Source: Bacillus shivajii (lineage in GTDB: Bacteria; Bacillota; Bacilli; Bacillales; Salisediminibacteriaceae). Taken from it: a stretch of DNA of 64,000 nt. The notes below the pieces were generated by a model. That model worked only from the letters and a program-made list of their open reading frames with translations. It was not told the DNA's origin and made no database searches. Of this stretch, positions 55,757 to 64,000 are shown piece by piece; position 1 is the stretch's first letter; the number at the start of each line of letters is the position of its first letter. The position numbers and the translations under genes were made by a program. The stretch is from positions 806,001 through 870,000 of the forward strand of contig NZ_CP084703.1 of assembly GCF_020519665.1 (NCBI RefSeq), read 5' to 3'.

Positions 55757-56848
55757 ATGACTAGCTTGTATGAGAAGGCAAAAGTGTTTATAACACAATG
55801 TTATAAAGAGTTAGGAATGGAAGAAAGGGAAGAACAACGCCTTAAAGAAATTAATGAAGAAATCGATGAGACTGGCACTTATCAACACACGTTTGATGAG
55901 TTATCTCATGGTGCCAAAATGGCGTGGAGAAATAGTAACAAATGCATTGGACGTCTCTTTTGGGATACCCTTCATGTCATTGATGCTAGAGATGTTACGG
56001 AGGCAGATGAGGTATTTGATGCATTGCACCATCATATTAAGTACGCGACAAACAATGGAAAAATTCGACCGACAATTACAATTTTTCCACCGAGGAATAA
56101 AGGGCATGACCCAGTTCGAATTTGGAACCATCAGCTTATCCGATATGCAGGCTATGAAACAGAGGATGGTGTCATCGGTGATTCATGGTCGACACGGTTT
56201 ACTCAAGTTTGTGAACAGTTAGGGTGGGAAGGTGAAAAAACAAATTATGATTTTCTACCACATGTTGTCCAAATGAATGGCGGTAAACCCGATTGGAGGA
56301 AGGCTCCCAAAGAGATCATTCTCGAAGTTGAAATCGATCATCCTGAAAACAACGCCTTTAAAGATTTGAACGTAAAATGGTATGGGGTACCCATTATTTC
56401 AGACATGATGTTAGAAATTGGTGGGATTGAATACCCTGCTGCTCCTTTTAACGGTTGGTATATGGGAACAGAAATTGGCGCTAGAAACTTAGCTGATGAA
56501 GATCGGTACAATATGCTACCGAAAGTTGCGTCTGTTTTTGGTCTTGATACAAGAAAGAATTCGTGGCTATGGAAAGATCGAGCGCTTGTAGAGCTTAATC
56601 GAGCTGTTCTTCATTCGTTTCAACAGCAAGGAGTAAGCATCGTCGATCATCATACTGCGGCTGAACAATTCCGTCAGTTCGAGAAAAAAGAAGGAGAGGC
56701 AGATAGGAGACTGACCGGCGATTGGACGTGGCTTATTCCACCAGTTTCTCCAGCTGCCACACATATTTTTCATAAAGAATACAACGATGTGATGATGACA
56801 CCAAACTATTTTTACCAAGAGAAACCTTATATTAATGAGGAACCTTAA
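55757..56848 (+). CDS. nos: bacterial nitric oxide synthase, oxygenase
   Basis: A 363-residue oxygenase-only NOS. The haem-ligating Cys is in [14 protein letters not shown]; substrate Glu and pocket are in [24 protein letters not shown]; the pterin region includes [22 protein letters not shown]. It turns arginine into nitric oxide and citrulline with electrons from cellular flavodoxins, and protects Bacillus against oxidative stress. GGAG is 7 bases before ATG 55757; ATG 55754 is an alternative. The stop overlaps the stop of the converging staygreen gene. Confidence 0.95.
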   Translation: MTSLYEKAKVFITQCYKELGMEEREEQRLKEINEEIDETGTYQHTFDELSHGAKMAWRNSNKCIGRLFWDTLHVIDARDVTEADEVFDALHHHIKYATNNGKIRPTITIFPPRNKGHDPVRIWNHQLIRYAGYETEDGVIGDSWSTRFTQVCEQLGWEGEKTNYDFLPHVVQMNGGKPDWRKAPKEIILEVEIDHPENNAFKDLNVKWYGVPIISDMMLEIGGIEYPAAPFNGWYMGTEIGARNLADEDRYNMLPKVASVFGLDTRKNSWLWKDRALVELNRAVLHSFQQQGVSIVDHHTAAEQFRQFEKKEGEADRRLTGDWTWLIPPVSPAATHIFHKEYNDVMMTPNYFYQEKPYINEEP

Positions 56849-57333
56849 GCATGATTACGAAGTATATTAGAATTTTTGTTCAAGTACATTCTTGGAGTCC
56901 CATAATAGAAAGTATGGCGATACGGCTCAAAAGTGGAGTGAAAGATGATATAAATCGGTGAATCAAGTAACGATGGATAGTTAGTGAAGAACGGGAGGTC
57001 ACCTAAAATCATCCCTTTAAGTGCCGTATCCATTTCTCTTTTGAAAATACGATAACGAATTTGAGCCTCCTCTTCGCTAAACTCACCACCATCAACGTTA
57101 GCAACCCCTACTAAATAGTAACGGCAATGGTTGTCTATTTGCCATGATGCTATAACTTCATCTCGCATTTTCTAATCAATCGCTTCAGTATTGTAAATAT
57201 ATCCGATATCTAAAAATAATTCTCCAGTTATATCAGAATGAGTCAATGTGTATTTTCTACCTAAAAGTGGTTGATAGAAATCTGCTGGGGGAATGGTCTT
57301 TACTGTTAACTTCTCAGGATCAAAAGAAGACAA
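56845..57333 (-). pseudogene. staygreen-family protein gene interrupted by TAG
   Basis: Read through one TAG at codon 54 (57172-57174), this encodes about 162 residues: SFDPEKLTVKTIPPADFYQPLLGRKYTLTHSD, ITGELFLDIGYIYNTEAID, [TAG], KMRDEVIASWQ, then YYLVGVANVDGG and KGMILGDLPFFTNYPSLLDSPIYIIFHS. It matches bacterial relatives of plant staygreen (Mg-dechelatase). TTG 57333 has GGAGG 7-8 bases upstream. The second part could restart at ATG 57168 (107 residues) but has no ribosome site. Probably a recent nonsense mutation (TAT or TAC to TAG), or a sequencing error. Confidence 0.72.
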
Positions 57334-57524
57334 AGAAATACCTCCATACTGTTATTTTATTGAGGAAGGGTAGTAGAAATCGCTGTTGTAAACCCTCGTT
57401 GTACGATATGTAGGTTTATGACAACATGAGTGGGTAATCGCCTATATTTCATAGAATGTTTTGCCTAGTAGAGAAGCGCTGAAACTGTTCTTTCTAGTAA
57501 TTCATGAACAACCTTCGATCATAT

Positions 57525-57959
57525 TCATGAATACTTCCTAATTAAGGAAAGGTAATCTCCTTGCTGTCCTGCTAATTGTGGAAGGGAGTGAACGGCTTCC
57601 CACCTATATTTGAATACTAGTCCTTCGTCTTCACCGCCACCTGTTACGTGATGTGCCCAGCTTTGTAAATGCTCTCCTTGTATGTGTAAAACAAAAACAT
57701 GGCGTTCGTGTAATTCCTGTTTTTCCGGGTGAGTGTAGTAGAAGACGCCGACTTTTCTTTGGAGATGTAACTTACTCCGTTTTAGTCCTGACTCTTCTTC
57801 AATTTCTCGAAAGAGTGCATCTTCAATTTTTTCTCCTTCTTCGACGGTCCCGCCCGGTACTTGGATTCCTGCTTCTGGTATGTCTTTATGGTCATGCACG
57901 AGAAGCTCAAGCTGTTCTCTGTTGCGTCTTGTAATGTATGCTAATACTTTTACTTTCAT
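57525..57959 (-). CDS. NUDIX hydrolase
   Basis: A 144-residue protein with a Nudix box GGTVEEGEKIEDALFREIEEESGL (GX5EX7REUXEEXGU) at about residues 36-59. Such enzymes hydrolyse nucleoside diphosphate derivatives; substrate unknown. ATG 57959 follows GGAGG by 5 bases; the ATG at 57989 lacks a site. Confidence 0.85.
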   Translation of the reverse strand: MKVKVLAYITRRNREQLELLVHDHKDIPEAGIQVPGGTVEEGEKIEDALFREIEEESGLKRSKLHLQRKVGVFYYTHPEKQELHERHVFVLHIQGEHLQSWAHHVTGGGEDEGLVFKYRWEAVHSLPQLAGQQGDYLSLIRKYS

Positions 57960-58045
57960 CTTTTCCTCCTTTAAAACATATTGTTCCAAAATTATATAGG
58001 AAAATCTATCGTTATGTCGAATCGATTGATGAAAGGAGTGAGGGA

Positions 58046-58444
58046 ATGCAATTCACACATACACGTTTATTAGTAAAAGATTATGAGACTTGTTTTAAGT
58101 TTTATAAAGATACTTTAGGGTTTGAAGTCGATTGGGGGGACGAAAACACAAATTACGCTCAGTTTCAAACGGGTGGACATTTACTTGCGATTTTTGGTCG
58201 GAAAATGATGGCTGATGCAGTTGGAAAAAGCGATCGACCTCTAGAAGCACAACAAATGGATCGCATTGTCCTTATCTTTCGCGTAGACAATGTGGATGAA
58301 TCAGCATACTCGTTGAAGAAGAATGGAGTTAGTCTTGATCTTGAGCCGGTTGATCGACCAGATTGGGGGATTCGTGTTGCTCACTTTAGAGACCCTGACG
58401 GGAACTTAATCGAGATAAATGAACCGATCCCATATACTGGTTAG
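58046..58444 (+). CDS. VOC-family (glyoxalase/bleomycin-resistance-like) protein
   Basis: A 132-residue protein with two beta-alpha-beta-beta-beta modules: FTHTRLLVKDYETCFKFYKDTLGFEV at the start and RVAHFRDPDGNLIEINEP at the end, the latter carrying a metal-ligand Glu. Substrate unknown. ATG 58046 is chosen because AAAGGAG lies 8 bases before it. Confidence 0.85.
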   Translation: MQFTHTRLLVKDYETCFKFYKDTLGFEVDWGDENTNYAQFQTGGHLLAIFGRKMMADAVGKSDRPLEAQQMDRIVLIFRVDNVDESAYSLKKNGVSLDLEPVDRPDWGIRVAHFRDPDGNLIEINEPIPYTG

Positions 58445-58455
58445 GAGGGATTAAC

Positions 58456-58839
58456 GTGGAACAATGTTCTTTGTGCCATTTTTATGAGTATACGGGGCAA
58501 AAAGTTGTGTACGAAAATGAGTATTGTTTATTTTTACAAATGCCACAAGAAGTGTTAATCGGTTCAGGACTCATTATCCCGAAAGAGCATCGTCAAACAG
58601 TCTTTGACTTAACGGGAGCAGAATGGAAAGCAACATACGATTTGCTCCGCGAAGTAAAAAGAAAACTAGATGAAGAATATCATCCTGACGGTTATAACGT
58701 TGGCTGGAATTGTGAAGAAGTAGGTGGTCAGTCGATTCCTCATGCTCATATGCATGTGATTCCTAGATATAAAGATGAGCCTTATGCTGGCAAAGGGATT
58801 CGGTATTGGTTAAAAAGTAGGGAGAATACACGAATCTAA
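58456..58839 (+). CDS. HIT-family hydrolase
   Basis: A 127-residue protein. Histidine triad is IPHAHMHVIPRY (HxHxH). Cys pair CSLCHF at the N-terminus may bind zinc, as in Hint relatives. Likely a nucleotide hydrolase or transferase. GTG start with GGAGGG 6 bases upstream and 11 bases after the VOC gene, so probably one operon. Confidence 0.88.
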   Translation: MEQCSLCHFYEYTGQKVVYENEYCLFLQMPQEVLIGSGLIIPKEHRQTVFDLTGAEWKATYDLLREVKRKLDEEYHPDGYNVGWNCEEVGGQSIPHAHMHVIPRYKDEPYAGKGIRYWLKSRENTRI

Positions 58840-59084
58840 GTAGTTAATGGATCGTATAAAAATCGATACGACCTTGAGCATTCAATGAACGACAAGCATT
58901 CCATAAAAAAAAATTTTTTATAAAAAATTCGGAACACTAAATATTATTGATGAATCAGTAATGATTGCGTTTTCAAAATGTAAGATAAATTCATTTTAAT
59001 CACTATTTTCCGAAAAGTCGATATTGACACATTGTTTTTGCAGATGTAAGATACCCATTACCAACAAAAAACAAAAAATAATAA

Positions 59085-59214
59085 TCTTCTTATCCAGAGA
59101 GACAGAGGGACATGGCCCAATGAAGTCTCGGCAGCGGATTTTTACGTATGAAATGTCGTAAAAGTACTGTGCCAATTCCTGCAAGCTATCATAAAAGCTT
59201 GGAAGATGAGAAGA
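59085..59214 (+). promoter_or_regulatory. SAM-I (S-box) riboswitch
   Basis: TCTTATCCAGAGAGACAGAG, GGGACATGGCCC, AATGAAGTCTCGGCAGCGG, GTACTGTGCCAATTCCTGCA and TTGGAAGATGAGAAG follow the S-box consensus in order. P1 is TCTTCTTATC (59085-59094) with GATGAGAAGA (59205-59214), one wobble. It precedes metN and should shut the operon when SAM is abundant. Confidence 0.96.
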
Positions 59215-59241
59215 GCGAGTTACATACATATATTTTGTGTG

Positions 59242-59277
59242 AACCCCTCTTCTTATTTGAAAGAAGAGGGGTTTTTT
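59242..59277 (+). terminator. S-box-controlled terminator
   Basis: AACCCCTCTTCTT pairs perfectly with AAGAAGAGGGGTT around ATTTGA, followed by four further T. Confidence 0.94.
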
Positions 59278-59350
59278 GTTTTAAAAATTGTCATGGACCT
59301 GGTCTAGTACAATTTTGTGAACGAGATAGAAAGGGGTTTTAATAGACAGC

Positions 59351-60379
59351 ATGATTACATTTGATAATGTCAGTAAAGTTTTTGGAGATGGTGAAGAAGG
59401 GGTTGCAGCGGTAAAGGATGTATCGTTGCAAGTGAATAAAGGTGATATCTACGGTGTGATTGGTTTTAGTGGGGCTGGAAAAAGTACGCTTGTCCGGTGT
59501 GTAAACCTTCTAGAGCGACCAACTTCAGGAAGAGTTCTCGTCAATGAGCAGGATATGATGAAATTATCAGCTGCGTCACTGCGTGATGCTAGGAAAAAGA
59601 TCGGAATGGTCTTCCAGCATTTTAACTTATGTGAGTCGAAAACAGTTTTTAATAATGTGGCCATTCCATTGTATTTATCAAAAACACCAAAAGAAGAAGT
59701 GAAACAGCGAGTAAATGAACTATTAGAATTCGTTGGGTTATCTGATAAGGCATCTCAATATCCAGATCAATTATCTGGTGGGCAAAAGCAGCGTGTAGGT
59801 ATTGCCAGGGCGCTTTCGACTTCACCTGAAGTTTTACTATGTGATGAAGCAACATCAGCACTCGACCCGCAAACAACAGATTCCATTTTACAGCTTGTAA
59901 AAAAAGTGAATCGCGAGCTTAACATTACCGTCCTAATGATTACACACGAAATGAACGTGATTCGTGAAGTTTGTAATAAAGTAGCAGTCATGGAAAATGG
60001 AGAGCTGATCGAAGAAGGAAGCGTGTTCGATGTATTCTCAAAGCCAAAAGCCAGAACGACGAAAAACTTTGTGAATTCTGTTATGCAGGATGACATTCCG
60101 AAATCGATCTTAAATATGCTTGATCCGCAAAATCAGCGAAAGCCGCTATACAGAATTTTATTTGAAGGAAATTTAGCTGGAAAGCCTGTTTTATCTCAAG
60201 TGGCAAGAAAGTTTGAACTCGACGTGAATGTCCTGCACGGTCATATCACAGAATTGCAAGAACAACCATTTGGGAATTTAATTGTCCAGTTTGACGGAGC
60301 AGACCAGAATATAGAGAAAGCTGTTGAATACATCGGAGAGAACTTGATCATCAAGGAGGTAGAAAATCATGAACGTTGA
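59351..60379 (+). CDS. metN: methionine ABC transporter ATPase
   Basis: A 342-residue MetN. Walker A is GFSGAGKST, signature QLSGGQKQR, Walker B VLLCDEATSALDP. The C-terminal NIL domain (about 265-340) binds methionine and mediates inhibition. Start ATG is 14 bases from a weak AAAGGGG. Operon order metN-metI-metQ behind the S-box. Confidence 0.95.
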   Translation: MITFDNVSKVFGDGEEGVAAVKDVSLQVNKGDIYGVIGFSGAGKSTLVRCVNLLERPTSGRVLVNEQDMMKLSAASLRDARKKIGMVFQHFNLCESKTVFNNVAIPLYLSKTPKEEVKQRVNELLEFVGLSDKASQYPDQLSGGQKQRVGIARALSTSPEVLLCDEATSALDPQTTDSILQLVKKVNRELNITVLMITHEMNVIREVCNKVAVMENGELIEEGSVFDVFSKPKARTTKNFVNSVMQDDIPKSILNMLDPQNQRKPLYRILFEGNLAGKPVLSQVARKFELDVNVLHGHITELQEQPFGNLIVQFDGADQNIEKAVEYIGENLIIKEVENHER

Positions 60380-61031
60380 GTGGAGTACATTTTGGGTTCG
60401 CGTTTGGGATGCGACTCTTGAAACATTGGCGATGACCGGTTTTTCCTTATTATTTGCAGCATTAATCGGTTTGCCAGTAGGAATTGCATTAGTTGTTACA
60501 AGAGACGGAGGCTTATTTGAAAGTCCATTATTTTTCCGCGTGACAAATACGATCGTAAATATTTTTAGATCAGTACCATTTATTATATTAATGGTTGCGA
60601 TCATTCCATTTACGAGGTTTGTCGTTGGTACATCTATTGGAACAGCAGCGGCAGTCGTACCATTAGTCGTTTTTGCAGCACCATTTATTGCAAGACTCGT
60701 AGAGAGTAGTTTACTAGAAGTATCACCCGGAATCATTGAAGCAGCCGAGGCAATGGGGGCAACCCCATGGCAAATTATATTTCGATTTATGGTGCCAGAA
60801 GCATTAAGTTCACTTGTTTTGAACTTTACGATTGCAACGATTGGTATTATTGGAGCTTCAGCGATGGCAGGAGCCGTTGGAGGCGGTGGTCTTGGTGACT
60901 TAGCGATTGCCTACGGATACCAGCGCTTTATGGGAGATGTCATGTTAGTTACCGTTATTATATTAATTGTTTTAGTGCAAGGGATTCAAATGTTTGGTAA
61001 TAAGCTATCACAAGCAATTCGCAGACATTAA
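60369..61031 (+). CDS. metI: methionine ABC transporter permease
   Basis: A 220-residue permease with five or six helices. The EAA loop that docks to MetN is IIEAAEAMGATPWQIIFRFMVPEAL. It overlaps metN by 11 bases; the AAGGAGG site lies inside metN. Confidence 0.95.
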   Translation: MNVEWSTFWVRVWDATLETLAMTGFSLLFAALIGLPVGIALVVTRDGGLFESPLFFRVTNTIVNIFRSVPFIILMVAIIPFTRFVVGTSIGTAAAVVPLVVFAAPFIARLVESSLLEVSPGIIEAAEAMGATPWQIIFRFMVPEALSSLVLNFTIATIGIIGASAMAGAVGGGGLGDLAIAYGYQRFMGDVMLVTVIILIVLVQGIQMFGNKLSQAIRRH

Positions 61032-61043
61032 GAAATAGGCTCC

Positions 61044-61264
61044 GTTAAAGTTATTTTTCGGAGTGTTGTTGATAAAACACGAGACTCCTGTGGGATAAGC
61101 GTCAGGTGAAGACTCCATAGAACGAGCTTGAGAGTTCGAGGAGGCTGAGGCGACGCCCACGGCAAAGTAGACACCGTAAATGCGAGCAAAGTGAAGCATG
61201 AACGGATGTCGCACTTGTGCCTTGAGGTGAAAGTGAGTGTCTTTTATCAACAACGAACTTTAAC
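61044..61264. repeat. 221-bp inverted-repeat element between metI and metQ
   Basis: Ends GTTAAAGTT (61044-61052) and AACTTTAAC (61256-61264); further in, GTTGTTGATAAAA (61065-61077) pairs with TTTTATCAACAAC (61242-61254). The interior has GACTCCTGTGGGATAAGCG and GACTCCATAGAACGAGC, a wording common in Bacillus intergenic repeats. No transposase; MITE-like. Confidence 0.75.
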
Positions 61265-61306
61265 AAAATAAATAGTAAATTTGAAAAAATAAGGAGAGAA
61301 AACAAC

Positions 61307-62128
61307 ATGAAAAAATTATTTACAACATTAACGAGCATTTTTACATTAACGATTCTTTTAACTGCATGTGGCGGAGATGACGACACGATCACAGTTGGTG
61401 TGAACGGTTCAGGAATTCCAATGTGGGAATTTGTTGCTGAAAAAGCAGAAGCAGAGGGAATCAATCTTGAGATTATGGAGTTTGCTGATTATGTCCGTCC
61501 GAACATGGCTTTAGCAGATGGTGAAATAGACATTAATGCATTCCAAACAGTTTCATACTTTGATAACTTCATTGAAGAGCATAACCTTGATTTAGTACCA
61601 ATCGGTTCAACATTAATTGCACCAATGGGCTTGTATTCAGAAAAGTATACTTCTTATGAAGAGATTCCTGAAGGTGCAGAAATAGCCGTTCCACAAGAAG
61701 AGACGAACCAAGGGCGTGCCCTTCTTTTGCTAGAGGCAGCAGGATTTATTGAATTAGTTGATGATTTTAACGGTGTTGGTGGCGTAGAGAATATCGTCTC
61801 TAACCCACATGACATCGAAATTGTAGAAATCGTTGCCGCTCAAACACCACGAGTATTGCCTGACGTTGATGCATCTGTGATCAACAACGGTGTAGCTGTT
61901 GAAGCAGGATTTATTCCTGTTCAAGATGCCATCTTTATTGAAGACCATACGACGGCTGAACCATACATTAATATCATCGCAACCCAAGCAGAGCGTGCCG
62001 ATGATGAAGTACTACAAACGATCGTAGAGCTTTACCAGCAAGAAGACACAGCTGATCACATTCGTGAAGTTTATAATGACTCGTTAATTCCAGTGTTTGT
62101 TGATCTTGATGTATTAAAAGAATATTAA
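61307..62128 (+). CDS. metQ: methionine-binding lipoprotein
   Basis: A 273-residue NlpA/MetQ-family lipoprotein. The lipobox LLTACGGDDD puts the lipid-bearing Cys near residue 21. The family segments VGVNGSG, FADYVRPNMALADGEIDINAFQ and AVPQEETNQGRALLLLEAAG are present. It delivers methionine to MetNI. AAGGAGAG precedes the ATG. It is separated from metI by the repeat above. Confidence 0.94.
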   Translation: MKKLFTTLTSIFTLTILLTACGGDDDTITVGVNGSGIPMWEFVAEKAEAEGINLEIMEFADYVRPNMALADGEIDINAFQTVSYFDNFIEEHNLDLVPIGSTLIAPMGLYSEKYTSYEEIPEGAEIAVPQEETNQGRALLLLEAAGFIELVDDFNGVGGVENIVSNPHDIEIVEIVAAQTPRVLPDVDASVINNGVAVEAGFIPVQDAIFIEDHTTAEPYINIIATQAERADDEVLQTIVELYQQEDTADHIREVYNDSLIPVFVDLDVLKEY

Positions 62129-62177
62129 TCGATATTTTAAAAGACTAAAAAATCAATAGTAAATGGAGGATGATTTC

Positions 62178-63371
62178 ATGACAACGACAACTACTTTAAA
62201 AGAGACCATTATCGAAAATGTAGAAAATAATAAAGATAAATATCTTGAAACAAGTCACGCGATTCATGCAAAACCTGAAATAGGCAATGAAGAGTACTTT
62301 GCTTGTGAAACATTAACCGCGTTACTAGAAAACGAAGGGTTTACTGTTGAAATAGGTGTTGCAGGTCATGAAACATCCTTTGTTGCAACATATAAATCTG
62401 ATAAAGAAGGGCCGAACATTAGTTTTTTAGCAGAGTATGATGCATTGCCAGGCCTTGGTCATGCGTGTGGCCATAACATTATCGGTACAACAAGTGTTGC
62501 AGCAGGTATTGCACTGTCAAAGGCAGTTCGTGAAACGGGAGGGACCGTGACCGTTCTTGGAACACCTGCAGAAGAGGGTGGAGAAAACGGAAGTGCAAAA
62601 GGGAGCTTTGTAAAGCATGGGTACCTTGAGAACGTTGATGCAGCGTTAATGATTCATCCATACAACAAAAACACCCGTACAGGAAATTCATTAGCAGTTG
62701 ACCCACTCGATTTTGAATTTCGCGGTCAAGCAGCCCATGCAGCCGCATCTCCTGAAGATGGAATCAATGCATTAGATGGTGTCATCCAATTGTTTAATGG
62801 TGTAAATGCATTGCGACAACACGTAACAGACGACGTTCGAATTCATGGGATCATTACGCACGGTGGGGATGCACCTAACATTGTTCCTGATTATGCAAAA
62901 GCACGTTTCTATATTCGAGCAGCTGAAAGAGAAACGTGTAATGAAGTGACAGAAAAAGTGAAGAGAATCGCTGAAGGTGCCGCACTTTCAACTGGAACAA
63001 CGCATCGTGTTATCAAAATTCAAAACGAAGTCGATAACTTTAAGTTAAACGATCGCTTTGACGAGCTGTTTCAAAAGCAATGGGAGAGCTTAGGGGAGCC
63101 GTTTGATCCGGAGAACACGAAAGGTTTAGGATCAACGGATGCCGGTAACGTCAGTCAAGTAGTTCCGACGATTCATCCATTTTTGAAAATCGGACCAGAA
63201 GACCTCGTTGTTCATACAGATGCTTTTCGTGAAGCAGCAAAGTCCGAGCAAGGCGATCATGCTCTTATACAAGGAGCAAAAGCATTGGCTTTAACAGGGC
63301 TAGAGCTATTAACAAATCATGAAGCATTAAAGGAAATCCAATATGAGTTTCGTACGAAAACAAAAGGATAA
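62178..63371 (+). CDS. M20-family amidohydrolase (AbgB/YxeP-like)
   Basis: A 397-residue metallo-hydrolase. Metal-site motifs are GLGHACGHNIIGT and TPAEEGGENGSAKGSFVKHG, then QAAHAAASPEDGINALDG and C-terminal GLGSTDAGNVSQ. Such enzymes remove acyl or benzoyl groups from amino acids. Following metQ by 49 bases under the same S-box suggests it releases methionine or a sulfur amino acid from an N-acyl form (inference). GGAGG lies 8 bases before ATG 62178. Confidence 0.88.
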   Translation: MTTTTTLKETIIENVENNKDKYLETSHAIHAKPEIGNEEYFACETLTALLENEGFTVEIGVAGHETSFVATYKSDKEGPNISFLAEYDALPGLGHACGHNIIGTTSVAAGIALSKAVRETGGTVTVLGTPAEEGGENGSAKGSFVKHGYLENVDAALMIHPYNKNTRTGNSLAVDPLDFEFRGQAAHAAASPEDGINALDGVIQLFNGVNALRQHVTDDVRIHGIITHGGDAPNIVPDYAKARFYIRAAERETCNEVTEKVKRIAEGAALSTGTTHRVIKIQNEVDNFKLNDRFDELFQKQWESLGEPFDPENTKGLGSTDAGNVSQVVPTIHPFLKIGPEDLVVHTDAFREAAKSEQGDHALIQGAKALALTGLELLTNHEALKEIQYEFRTKTKG

Positions 63372-63435
63372 AGAGCCGGAAAAACCAATTTCTCTGACAT
63401 TATTATTTGGGTATGAACATTAATAGAAGTTGCAG

Positions 63436-63476
63436 AAAACACAGTGATATTCATTTTGAAATCACTGTGTTTTTTT
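63436..63476 (+). terminator. terminator of the met operon
   Basis: AAAACACAGTGAT pairs with ATCACTGTGTTTT around a 12-base loop, with T3 more after it. Confidence 0.88.
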
Positions 63477-63531
63477 CGAAAGTCTGTCCTAAGAAAGAAT
63501 GGGTTAATGGTATTCAGGCCCTAATATATTT

Positions 63532-63993
63532 TTAACCGTCTAGTAATACATCGAGTCCTTCATAAATATTATTTAAAATTGATATATGAAGGGTGAGTAA
63601 CACAATAAGCGATATAACTGCGACCGCTACATGTAGTATTTTTTTGTACTTTTGCCATTTTGTTTTCCTATCGGCACTTTCTGCTTCCTTCCCTCCACGA
63701 TACCACTTAATCCAAGCCAGAACTCCGACTAATAACAATGATACGAAGGTAAGAGCTGACGACCGAAGGCTATCAATTTGAGAGGTAAGTCGTATCGCTT
63801 CTAACTCAATATCAAATATGTATATTTTAGGATCAAGCATACCATGGTAAATGATGATTTGACCTTCGACATGTTCATGTGTAAAGCTGTACGGATAAAA
63901 CCCAGACCAAGCGGCATAAAAAAGAAAAGAGGCGATGATTGCAAAATGAACAGCGTCTATTATATTGCGTTTATTAGAGAAGAACTTTTTCAT
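63532..63993 (-). CDS. hypothetical membrane protein
   Basis: A 153-residue protein with three hydrophobic helices (about 13-30, 78-95 and 122-142) and an extracellular loop after the first. No family recognised. The start ATG is 7 bases from the window edge, so its ribosome site cannot be checked and a longer form is possible. Confidence 0.55.
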   Translation of the reverse strand: MKKFFSNKRNIIDAVHFAIIASFLFYAAWSGFYPYSFTHEHVEGQIIIYHGMLDPKIYIFDIELEAIRLTSQIDSLRSSALTFVSLLLVGVLAWIKWYRGGKEAESADRKTKWQKYKKILHVAVAVISLIVLLTLHISILNNIYEGLDVLLDG

Positions 63994-64000
63994 GAATTGC

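Noticed and set aside
57172-57174. TAG as pyrrolysine in the staygreen gene
   Set aside because: Pyrrolysine systems are not expected in Bacillaceae and staygreen proteins have no such residue; a nonsense mutation is simpler.
57938-58045. Longer start for the VOC protein
   Set aside because: It would run into the NUDIX promoter region and has no site; ATG 58046 has AAAGGAG.
58905-58935. Terminator after the HIT gene
   Set aside because: The A/T run is self-complementary but lacks any GC stem, so it cannot be supported.

Overview
The window looks like a chromosome segment of a low-GC, endospore-forming Bacillaceae species, possibly an alkaliphilic or halotolerant Bacillus relative. Support: GerP-type spore proteins, a spore small heat-shock protein, an AprX-like subtilase, bacterial nitric oxide synthase, S-box and preQ1-I riboswitches, a deoR-nupC-deoC-cdd cluster, strong AGGAGG ribosome sites and many intergenic repeats of the kind seen in Bacillus. 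No tRNA, rRNA, CRISPR array or prophage was seen.

Layout. 1-9 kb: start of an HtpX-like protease, a THUMP-type RNA methylase, an orphan GlnQ-type ATPase, several small membrane proteins, two copies of a MITE-like element (one carrying a 32-bp tandem array), and an MBL-HhH (ComEC/ComEA-like) protein with two DUF3006 proteins. 9-16 kb: a cytochrome bd operon with a CydS-like micro-subunit, ferritin, a UbiD-type decarboxylase, and a peroxiredoxin whose peroxidatic cysteine codon is an in-frame TGA followed by a bSECIS-like hairpin. 16-26 kb: AprX-like subtilase, a group II intron inserted in a structured repeat, an HtrA-like protease, an expansin-like/DUF3889 protein, glutamate dehydrogenase, and queC-queD-queE behind a preQ1-I riboswitch. 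26-37 kb: chemoreceptor, a PAS-PAS-GGDEF-EAL protein, an NlpC/P60 protein, a DoxX-like protein, and a YfiB/YfiC-like heterodimeric ABC exporter. 37-47 kb: deoxynucleoside catabolism with DeoR and cre sites, a V4R protein, a second GGDEF-EAL protein, a Crp/Fnr regulator, and a third c-di-GMP protein preceded by a c-di-GMP-I riboswitch. 47-54 kb: amine oxidase, a cluster of GerPC-, GerPA/PF- and Hsp20-like spore proteins, and an NprR-like receptor overlapped by a secreted signal-peptide gene. 54-64 kb: M50-like protease, nitric oxide synthase, an interrupted staygreen gene, NUDIX, VOC and HIT proteins, and an S-box-controlled metN-metI-metQ plus M20 hydrolase operon.

The strongest novelties are the candidate selenocysteine peroxiredoxin (15214-15678), the RRNPP receptor/peptide pair with an ATGA overlap (51733-53147), the nested repeat family with 32-bp arrays, and the group II intron whose precise boundaries are revealed by an intronless copy of its target repeat elsewhere in the window. 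All assignments come from reading the sequence and remembered family features; no database search was run.
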